From the NCBI RefSeq assembly GCF_032854445.1, contig NC_088300.1, positions 49,161,682 to 49,225,681 of the forward strand: a stretch of 64,000 nucleotides of DNA, read 5' to 3'. The notes beneath the pieces were generated by a model. The model did not search any database, was not told where the DNA came from, and was given only the letters and a program-made list of their open reading frames with translations. Source of the stretch: Liolophura sinensis (taxonomy: Eukaryota; Mollusca; Polyplacophora; Chitonida; Chitonidae). Every line of letters begins with the position of its first letter. Positions within the stretch are counted from its first letter, which is position 1. A program made the position numbers and the translations under genes. Below are positions 51,101-63,100 of this stretch, piece after piece.

Positions 51101-54100
51101 CCCTAGAACTGGGCATAAACTTACCACAGATGTTTGCAGATCTTGTAATTCATTGGCTGCAATGTTGTCCAGTGAGGCAGCATGATTATACAGGTCCTAT
51201 TAACAAAAAAATGTTACCCTCTTTACAAACATAACAATATCCTCATTACATTTAACATTATTCTCTGCTTTCATCATTTGAACTATTGCATGACAAGAAT
51301 GCTATTAATTATACAAACTGTGGCAATGTGGAGAATTCATTCTCTTGTTTATGTGAAAAACTACAAGCATATGTTATAGGCACTTTATATGGTGTACAGG
51401 ATGATTCGAGGCTAAATTGTACATCAAGAGCAAATTGCAAAAAACCACATCAACATAAAGTGAGCATCAGGACAAAGACCACTGAAAATTGTAAATCAAA
51501 ATATGGGAGATGTTTTTTTTTTTAGATTTTTTGCAGTTTAATGCTGTTAGACTTTCGAAATGTGAGGGAGGCTGTATGGATGATACTGTCAGTGAAAAGG
51601 TACTCACCTACAGGTGAATTTTATGAGAACATAACTTAAGTACTGTTTTACCTGTAGGGAGATAGCAGTTATTCCAATATTAAATTCTGTGTTTTTAAGA
51701 AATCCCCCAAACATCTGTATGATTCATAAACCTAATCATACTTGAAAAGCCTTCACACATGTACTTCATTATTTAGTTTGTAATTCTTTCATTGATTGGT
51801 GTTTTTATGCTGTTCTGCAGAATATTTCACGTATATGGTGGCAGCCAGCATTATGGTGTGGCTTCATATGGCGTCTCAAAGGGATAAGCAGTTAGATGGA
51901 GTATATACTGACTGTGCGAGTTGATATTGCTGCAGCCTCTGTAGAGGTAGTGGCATTGGCCACTAACTCGTCTCCTAGATCCCTCAGTGACTGGGCAAAT
52001 GTGGTCAGGTTAACATCAGTAACAGACCCTTCCAGCTGAAATTACAACAGACCACATGTATATATATATATATATATAATATATATATATAATGCATTTC
52101 TACTAGTCTAATTTAATAGCACTCATCAACAATAATCAATAATCAATAATCCCATCACTGGACAAGGAATATGTGTTAAATGGTAAGGACACATGTAGAA
52201 GTGCACAAATAAATCACAATACATAACAAAGTACCCAGCACCCACGTTCTGACCAAAACTAAAGTATTTTATTTGCTGAGATCCCAGCAGATGTATCAGG
52301 AATGGCAAATACCAGTTGGCAGCTGACAAAGAATGCAGTCCATGCAAGTGGTTGTAACCTATGAGTGATATGGGAATCAACTAGGCCGGCTGAAGTACTG
52401 TGTATGTCCTAAAAAATCCCCCCTCCCCAAAAGTGCCTTTCTAGAGGTCAATAAAGCCTTTTAGTGCTGAAACTTGTGTTTTTAACATAGGACATAATCC
52501 CATCTTCCAAAAAATCCTCCAAACACATTTCTAAGATCAATACAACCCTCAGAATAAGGCAAAATGAATAGCTTAGTTATGCTTGAAATTTTAGGGAAAA
52601 TAATGTGTGTGGAGAAAGTGCTAGTTTTACACCTTTAGTTGCTCGCTTATCACCCACCTCTGTGATGAAAGAGGTTGTGTTTACATCGACGGCATCCTTC
52701 ACATCTTGAAGACTACTCTCCAGCGTTGGGGTCATGATGTTAACAGACACTGTCAGGTGAGATTTCAGCGAGGACAGGTCACTGGTTAAGTTAATTTGCT
52801 GCAAACATAAGGAACATAACTAAACATCACTACATTTCAATCAGATCACCTTTGAAGATTGATTTATTTATTTGTTTTACACTGTACTCATGATTATTTC
52901 ACTTATACAACGGCGGCCAGCATTATGGTGGGAGGAAACCAGGCAGAGTCTGGGGGAACCCACGACCACCCGCTGATTGCTGGAAGACCTTCCTACGTGC
53001 GGCCGGTGAGGAAGCCAGCATGAGCTCGATTTGACCTTTGAAGATTGATTCAATATAATGACAGTGCATCAGTCAATAATGAGGGTAATTTCCAAGCTTA
53101 CAAATAAAATTATTATTATATGTATTATACAGATTTAATCATAGGAATCTTGCACCTTTTATACAAGAAGACGACGACATTATGGTAGAAATAATCCTGT
53201 TTTCAGTAATAACCAGTCTTTAGTATTTATTACATTATTTATTTAATTGGTGTTTATTGCTGCACTCAAGAATTTCTAACTTACAAGAGGGTGATAAAGT
53301 TTACCCAGAAAACATGACCTGATGGTTGCAGCCAGCCATAGCATTAACCACTTAAGCCAAAGAAGCCCCACCCAACCTTTCTATTAAGATACAGAATATA
53401 TATTTTCCACTACGTCTCATTATAATGAAGCAAAGTTTCAATCACAGACAAACCTAGATGCTACGCTAGGTGTATACAAAAACACGCCAGGTGTAGAAAA
53501 ACCTAGACAAACGCTAGGTGTAGACAAACTTAGATGCTAAGCTAGGTGTATACAAAACACAAATACAGAAACACCCAGACTGATGCAATTAGAGATGCTG
53601 TCACTGCATTTGCACAAAGACATAAAAAAAACCTTAAAAAACAAGATAACATACACTTTTGTAATCCAGAACTGTATCAATGTCAAAGAATTGTTGAGCC
53701 GAATTGCATTGTAGGCCGACTTCCCATCACGGCAGTCCCTTAATAATAAAACAAAAATGGATACATGTAGCATTTAAATGTTCAAATAACACTTCCACCT
53801 TTTTAACAAAAATTCATAAAACATACTCTTTTACAAAACTGTCAGTCTTATGGTTTATGCATTCAGCCTGTTCAATATAATCTCAGCAGACACACATTTA
53901 TTAATTTTCAGTTGCCCACCTAATACAACTTGGCCCAGGAAGTCAACTCTTCCGTTCTTTTTGGTAATACATCACTGTTTCTGTATAGCTGTGTTCATGA
54001 TACAAAGAGATGGTTCACAAGCACTTCAGTGTAACAGCAGATGTGTTTTTTACAAAGCTTGGAACCATTTTTGTGTACGTTAGAAACGTTGAGTAATGAG

Positions 54101-57100
54101 AAGACATGTCAAATACGGTGATGACCTGACTCCCCCTTTGGGGAAAAATCTCAGGGTAAGAAAATAGTGACCATTTGGAAGGATCAATTTTTTCGTTTTT
54201 TGACAGCATAGTTTCTTTTGTTTATTTCTATGATTTCAACACAGGTTTGTTGTTCACAATGTAATCCTACAGCAGCAAAAATAGAGTGAATCCCAGGCTG
54301 GAAATGACGGACAGTATCTTTGAGGTATCTTTCTGATTTTTATGTGTGAGTGCTGCTGGACTAACAGCTAGCAGCGTTACTGACTAAGCGTCTGTTTGAA
54401 ATGCTGAAATCTTAATGACACATACATGTAACTGATTAAGCTGAGTACAATTATACTGCAAAACAGTGATAAGCAGGTCTTCTTCAAAACATGGAAGATG
54501 ATTATAGCTATCTACATACAAGACAGATGCAGTAACAACTTACATCTAGCAATCTGAGTGCGGTCAAAATCACTTTTTCACAGTACACATAACGTATAGG
54601 TTTAAGATACCATTTGTCTGCCTGAAAAGAGGGGAAAGGGAGTCGGGAGAAGCATCTCACCTCAGGATACCGGAGACTGTTATATCAACACTGGAATTGC
54701 CATAGAGTGTTTTTCCCATAAAGTAACCCTCACCAAGTGGACCTCCTGGTTTGTCCAGAAACTGTGTAGTGGAAAGGATTGCACAAAATAACTGCACATA
54801 TATATATACATATATTCGGCTATGAACAGAAATAGATTAATCTTCACTTTACCTGTTATTTTTCCCTCTATCCTTTATGCTTTCGTGCAAAATTATTTAA
54901 GCTTCATTTGAAATTAATTAACAGAAAATGCTGCAAAGCAACAGAAATCCACATTAGGTTGAGTTGCCCACAAATCATGTTAGACATATGACAGGGACAT
55001 AGCTCTAAAGTACTGGCACATATTTGTAACATATTCCTTAGACATTTCATGAATGCAAAGTCTGGTAATTATATCTTAATCTATTTTCAAGTTATATAAC
55101 ATATTAAGGGACAAATGAACTAGGCTATGACAGAACCACCCCTAAAAATTGCAGAAGTCCAATAAAAAATTATCTGAAACTTATATTATCTGAAACCATT
55201 TATTCCTTGACTTTCCTTGAAAAGAAGATCAATATAACTCAAAGGTATTTTTTGCAGAAAAAAAATATTTAATGGTTATCAATCAAAGATGTAAATTTGA
55301 CAGACAGGTCACAAATTGCTATTTAATATTGCTACATATTTTGATGGTACCTCAGTGTAGAGTGGTGAGTTTAAGTCAGAGGCAGGCTGACACACCCATC
55401 GCTCTAGAGGGGCCCCTAGAGCGTAAGTGAGGGTGGTGAGTAACATGAAAAGCCAGGAGAAGATGAAGATCAGGATCACAGATCTGAAAAAAGGAACATT
55501 TAAATGTGGATATGACATCATCTGATAACCAGGCTTGCATGTCAATTAATTCATGTATCACAATGTATCTGTCAGCAAGACTGTTGTTTAATATCGTACT
55601 CAAGAATTATTCTCACGGTCAATTTTATTGGTGAAGGAAAGCCCCAAACGACCAGGATAAGCCACTTTCATACATGCAGTTCCATAGCTAGTGTGTGGAC
55701 AGTGCCATTAAGACATTATATGTACAATCACAATCTTCAATCTTTAACTCTAGACTAGTCTATTTCGTGCCCATTCGCAGCAGACCAGCATGATCGAAAC
55801 TGATGTTTGATGTCATCACAGAAAGTTTATTTTTTAATGCACGATACAACCATTGAGTACTACATACTAAAATTTCACTAAAATTTTTAAGACTTGTAAA
55901 CTGGGCTTAGAATAGGGTTGAGGATTCCAACAGAAGGACCCAATAGCGGAGTTTAGATTTTGAACGCCTTTAATCTCGCTACAGGTAAAAACAGTCCTAC
56001 TGTATCATGTGACTTGTGAAAAATGACAGGCAACCTTTGTTGACATTCATTTGCCGATCACTTATCTAATCGTGTTCCACAGCCACAAATGACACCTCTG
56101 TCCATTAGAAACTTTTTAACGTTCACAAACGTTCATCTCCTCAATCTTCTTCATCATTTCTTCTCATCTAAACAAATTTTTGTTCAAAAAATTTTATACA
56201 ATAAATGTGATTAATACTTGACCAACATTTTTGACAGGTCACATGACACAATAAATGTGATCAATACCTGACCAACACTTTTGACAGGTCACATGATACA
56301 GCAGGACTTTTTTGGCAATAACATGAGTTCAAACTTGAAACTCCCTTGTTGCTAAACAGAGCAATGATATATACAAGCATACATACGCAATCAGCATGTT
56401 TCCCCCAGAGTTAGACAGACAGCTTCTCTCAGTGGGTAGATCGTCAACGCTGGAGAAACAGATCCCGAGGAAGAGGCCTAACAACATGAGGACGGTTATC
56501 AGCAACACCAGTCCAGCCAATCCCATGCCAGCATTCACCCTGATATCAACATAAAGTAATTGATTGATTGATTATTAATACATATTTCAGATATACGTTA
56601 GCTGGAACAATTATATGAGTGGAGGACCTAGAAAGAACACAGGGAAGGTAGCCCCAGCATAAGTTGACCCACCTTGCATAATTTCACAGATGCTTCAACA
56701 ATCGTTTTGATTCAAACACAAAAACAATCTCATTTGCCACAAGCTTGTGAACTTGAGCATCTGGACCTTCATACAGGTCTTTTACATTTGTGTATTTGAA
56801 GGATTTGTGATACACAATGTTTTTTGCACTCCATATTTAGTTTATGACATGTTCTAAGATGTAAGAGTACCAGCTTTTCAGTTTTCACCTTCAGTGGGTA
56901 AAAATGACTCCATGGGTAAGGGTTTATCAGTTCTTGGCGGTCAGCTTAACAGTTGAATGGCTCAGTCAATGATGCAGATTTGTGAATGTGTCAAAACTAT
57001 GTTTAGGAGGAGAAATAACCAAGGCTGTGCACAAAATAAAATGACAGACTGCAATCTATGTATAGACCCTACATGGTCTTAAGGCCCCACCCACAATTGA

Positions 57101-60100
57101 CATCTGATGTAATTTTCAAACAATACCGAGTGCAGACAGAAAATATGCATGAACATGCATGGTAGTTACAAGATAGCTTTTTTTTTCTTTTCTGTATTAT
57201 TTGCTTGAACACTGAACATTTACAAACACCCTTGACTGTAAACCTTCAACCATTTAAACCACAAAAGCCCTTCCTTCTGTGGAATTGATGCGTACAATAA
57301 TTATGAAAAGAGGTTAAAAATGATTTGTTGGCGTAATTTAAGATGCAGGCTTCATAAAACTGTGCGAATTATTTCTGTATACCTCACAGTTCTCACAGAA
57401 TGTTTCAAAATATTGGTTGCATAGATAGTTGAAAAAGTTGAAGAATTAGGGTATTCAACAGTTTTTTGAATTCTTTACTAATATTTAATTTGCATCATAG
57501 CAGGTGTGAATTTGGATGGAGGAAACCGACCACAGCCAGTGAGAATTCCAATAAATTGCCCTATGTCTTGGTAAACTTCCTCAAGACCATTCAGGATTGG
57601 ATCAGAACACACAGCTTTATTGTAATTACAGAATAGTGCCAAGCTTAAATACCTTAAACATTATCTGTTGGGTGTACTCAAACCTATCAGAAAAATAAGG
57701 TAGGGTTGTACAGTAGGGGACTCTTTCTTCATTCTGGCTAATGAAAAAGATAGGGATTTTCAAGAAATTAACAAGGAAGGGAAACTAAAAATAAAGGCTT
57801 TCATCAGAATGCCCCCATAAACATTTACAGTTTTATAGCCCTGTTTTGGAGGGTCGTCATGCGACACCAAAACGAGCATATTTATATAAATGGCCTTATA
57901 CCTCTCACGCCCTGCGACAAGGCTGTTCACAATCAACTAGATTACCTGTAGGCATCGTACTGCTTGGCATAGCCAATGTAAACGTCTACTGTTTCACTGT
58001 AATTGGACACATCAAACCCTGAGGTCAGCTTGTCCACTTGTGAGGTCAAATCACTTAACTGTCCGCTTCCAAAATCCTTAATGGCTGCTATCACATCTGA
58101 AACAAGACAACACATTTGTATCAAGTATAAACCTAATGAAGTCAAGTTTTGCACCATGTGCACATCATATTTACCCTTAACAGAATAGATCAGTTGACAT
58201 AGCAGTAAACGTATTCATTTTATCAGCTTTACATAAACACAACAAAGACTCAAAAATAAGTGCCCCCAAAAAGTTTACCTATGCAGCCATAAATGCACTG
58301 CATGCACACAACATTTTTTTTAATTTCATCCCTGCTAGTCCTTAAGTTCTTCACTCTTGCAGAAATAACATATTTCACAAAGACTAAACCATTTGTTTTC
58401 TCACAAATTCTGGTTATGAATTAAGCCTACCATTTGCAAGCAGAAAAACAGTGTAGCCACTGTACTAAAAATTTGTCCCAAAGCATTAATTTTTTAAGGC
58501 AAATAAATGTCATAAAAAGAATACTTCTGATGCTGAAATTCATATTTTTTCAGTAAGATATCATCCTACCTTCCTAACAAACCATAACACATCTTTCACA
58601 GATAAAAACAACTCTCATAATCATGATAATCAAGAAAAAGACATACTGTACAAATGACACCTGTTTATTGGCTTGAGAAACACCTGCTGAAGTCACTCAC
58701 CATCAACAGTGGACTGGCTTTCATTCTTCAGTTTACAGGGAAGGTCATTCAGCTCTGTTAATGCCTGCAAGAAGACATCAGCATACTGACAAACCAGGAA
58801 CATACTGTATATTCAGTTATAAAGGACTAGTATAAACTGCTATCAACTGATCTAACCCATGAGAGAAGGTGCCCTGCGTGTGAACTTGTACTGTGAACTC
58901 GAGCAATAGGTGAGTTTCAAGTTTAAACTCTTTTATCGCCTAAGGTAAAAACAGTCCTACTCCACCATGTGATTTGTTAAAGAATGAATGAATGAATAAA
59001 TGATTGTGGCTTAACACCACATTGGCAATATTTCAGCCATACTGTGGCCAGATCTGTCAAAGATGCTATGCAATTAATTTTGGTTACATGTACTATAATA
59101 TGGCATCAGAAAATTTTATTTGCAAACACTTAGTGTACACCAAGTGGGAAAATTCTGAAGCTGAATATCTGCCAGCTTAAGAAGTGGCTATAAAGTCATT
59201 TGAATCTTCCTAACATGTTGAGAAAGGTGATCGATAAATTAATGCCAACAAAAGGTGCACAACTGTTTTGACATGTCACAAGACACAGTAAATGTCGGAC
59301 ATTTTTTCTATTCAGAGAGAAATGAGTTTAATTAAAAACTCCCCAATTATCACTCAACTTCACTTGGAAATATCAAACTATTATTGCTCCCATAACCATA
59401 TGTCATAAAAATCTGAAAATATTTTGAACATTTTGGCATGTGCATGTAACCTATGGCGACAACAAATGATCAGATGAAGTTAATGCCATCTACATACACA
59501 CTGCCCTCTCCAGCACTTTCTTCAGAGCTTATGATACATCAGCAATAACTTACGGATTCCACAGTGGAGTTGATGTCAGAATTTTTAGCGCTGTCAATGG
59601 CACTAATTTGACTGCTGACGGAAGGAAACTGAAGACAGATCAAACATGTCATGTTTATATACTCATATGTGCAAGATACAAGACCTGAATACAGCGAGTT
59701 CATTAAAAACATAGTTTTGCAGATTCATTAAATATTAAGGGAATCCTATATATCAACAAGGTTTTCACACAGCACATAAAGTACAACTCCATTGATTGCG
59801 AACAGAATATTAAGAGAAGAATCATTCTAGGATGTGCTTTTTCTGTACATTCAAAGAGGACGGTTAGAACAGGCTGAAACAAAATGAAAACCTAATGGAT
59901 CAGGCGGCCATTCCTATTTAAGGTAGGTTCTGATCAAGGTTTGGTAAAGATTGGTGAAGAGGCTTTCAAGATATTGTAGGGAGATGGTATACAGAATAAG
60001 TACAACATCCAACTGTACAAACAGGCCAATACACTCAAAAAAAATAGAAAAAGAGGTTTTAGAACCAAAACATGCACGTATATCTTCCAACTTAAAAATC

Positions 60101-63100
60101 TTGACCACTTTTTATGGCCCATGTAATTTTAATCTTCCAAAAAAAAATGTGATTAAATTCAGTCCAAATATAGAGGAAGAGTCAAGATTATTGCCTTCGC
60201 ACAATTTCAAAATATCAAGGGAATAGACGAGGGAAGAGGCATACCCCAAAAGTCAATCAAATCATAAGGTTCTATATTATAATATAAATCTTCAAGACAA
60301 AGATGGGCTGAGGTTTTTGTGGCTGATGAACACAGAACAGCATAGACACAAAACAGAATGCATGTATATCTCTCAACAGTACTTACTGCAGACGTGTCGT
60401 AGCTGCTGTCGAGACTGTTCAGATCAATGTTTCCTCCACAGTTACAGTTTGTAAATGTGTTCTGAATATTCCCTTTCACTGTGCTTAGTGAGTTTTTAAG
60501 GGCAGACAGATTGGTGTCCACATTTGTACTGCCGGTGTCGATAAAGCCTAAAGTTGATGACAGGGAATCGATCGCTGCAAAATGTCAAAAGATAAACAAA
60601 GGTTATGAGGACTCCCTAAGTATTTTATGGTTAGGTGTGAAATATAACTGTTAACCAAAAAGTCTACATGCCCAAAAAAGGTAAACCAGCCCTCAAAGAT
60701 ATACATCCTCTACCCTTGAACACAACAACCTACAATAAATGCAACCATACATGTCAACACTTCATGTAACATGACGGCAATATTGTGATATTTTACCACA
60801 TCATTATAATATATAGTCTTACTTTGTCACAGAAAGCTAACAACAAAGATCTTGAAGAGCTATCCCATGGTCAAGATGTGTGTGTCGTAAAAGCAGGTTT
60901 AACTGATAAAGATTGAGAAAATTGCAATGCAATTAAAATCACTGCTCTTAGTTTTGCAGGATAATACATCTACTCTCAGTTCCACTTCTGCCTGGCATGA
61001 TGTCATACAGAACACTTGGCGTCACCCTTCATTGACGTATAGCAACAAATGACATCATACTTTCAAACGCCCATAATGTCATTCCAGTATAACCGCTTTA
61101 CGTCACATCAGGCAAATTTTGCAGCAAGTTCAAAAGATTTTGTCTTTGAGGACTCTTCACTTATAGAGGATAAACAGTTTTATTTGTCGTAAATCTTCTT
61201 GAACTGTGGTGTTAACTCTATTCCATAGGGTGCCTTTGATATCATTTTAATATTTCCACATGGTTTATCTTGGGGCTGAAGTAGCACTTTAAGGAATTTG
61301 AATAAGAACTTACTGGACTGCAAGGTAGTGACATCATCTTTCACGACTGTGATATTTGAGCTTTGTTGTAAGAGTACCGCCACTGGAGCCCCAAATATAG
61401 CATCCATCGCTGTAAAGAAAAAAGAACAGAAAGATAAAATATTGAGCTGCCAGAGACATTCTCCATCATAGATAACCCTTAAAGGCTTTATTCACTTAAT
61501 CAATTATTTGATTTATTTCTTTAACCGTTGTTTTGCACCATATGCACACACTTACACGATAACAGTCAATATTACAGCTGGAGGGAACTGAAGTGCCTGG
61601 GGTATACAACTGACTTTTGGAAAGTGACAATAAATGAACTTTACCACATGTGGCGTAGAAACTAGCACACCGTATTGGTTGAAGATAAGTGGTGTTCAAT
61701 GAATGTAAGAGTGTGATGAGTAACGACACTGGCATTGAACACAATTGGTGACCACTCACTGTCACCAACTATGCCCTGCGAACAGTGAGAGCCGGTGGGG
61801 GGTGGGGGGGGGGGGGGGGGAAGGGGTGGAAGTTGGTGGTTGTTGTTGTTGGACTTTACAAGTTCTTTTGTGCTCTTATGTTTAGGACTTATGGTACTCA
61901 CAAAGCTACTTACCTCTTCCCACCAGGCAAATCATAAGAGTTAACATGAACTGACATTTATGAAATTAACATTACTCAAAAGCTTAAGAGAAAGAATGAA
62001 TAAAACAGTTTGCAATACGCTCCAAGCCTGCTGCTATCGTGCAACTGCAAGCACAAACCACATCCTTCCAGGTCACAAATTCAGCAAGTTTTACATGATG
62101 TATCACAGATTATATAAAAGTGCTTTGTTACAGTTTGTATGCAGCCCCTACTGGTCACAGGTGTTTTGTTGATCAATATGCATATACCTAATGCATGTAC
62201 TGCACAGTTCTCAAGGATGAAATAGTACATATTGTTGTCGATTCTTCATGCCGTATTGATCATTCTTCCCCTTTCTTGAAAATGGTTTTAAAGTGAAATT
62301 TGCCATAGTAATGTATGATCTAAGTTGTTGTAAACACACTATAAAGTGCATCAGTGGGCCAGAGCAACAATACCTTACTGAAAGAGCTATAGGCTGTTGT
62401 AGATGCTACTAGACCAGTGCCTAATTGTTATGTCATCATACTGGACACTACACTGGGGTCCTCAGACATACCCCAGAACAGTATTAAATTGATCGGATAA
62501 ACAGGGAAAATCATACATACACAGACATCCATCCTCCTATCCACCCATACATACAAGTGCCTACCTACACACACACACATTATAACGTCGTACAGCATAG
62601 AGAGTACACCAGAGCAGCGACGACAGTGTGATAGTTGACAAATGGTCGCTTGTAATCACAAATACAGCCTCTTGTCAATTTACCTTAGTTAGGGTTTTAT
62701 TCCCACTGTTCATGTAAATGCATATATAGTAGTAATTTACATGCCCCCCTTTAACATGAATTAGGCAAAAAAAAATGACAGTAATTGCAATTTATTACAC
62801 ATCACTGGTCTAGAATTACTGGACGTCAATGGTCTAGAATTACTCAAAATTCTGTGTCATCATTTAACACACAATCACATTATACACACATACATATACA
62901 CTGAGGTTCCTTCCTTCTCTCATGAGCTTATAAGGTTACTAGAAGTATTCACCACACAGTTACTATGTAGAAGAAGTGGTTGAGCAGATTCAAATTTAAA
63001 TTAAAGTATTGATCTACATACCACGCAAATCTCGAATGATCACGTCCCCTGTAAAATTGTAGTTGTCTGCTCCTAGGTGTTGGATTTGCTGAAAACATCA

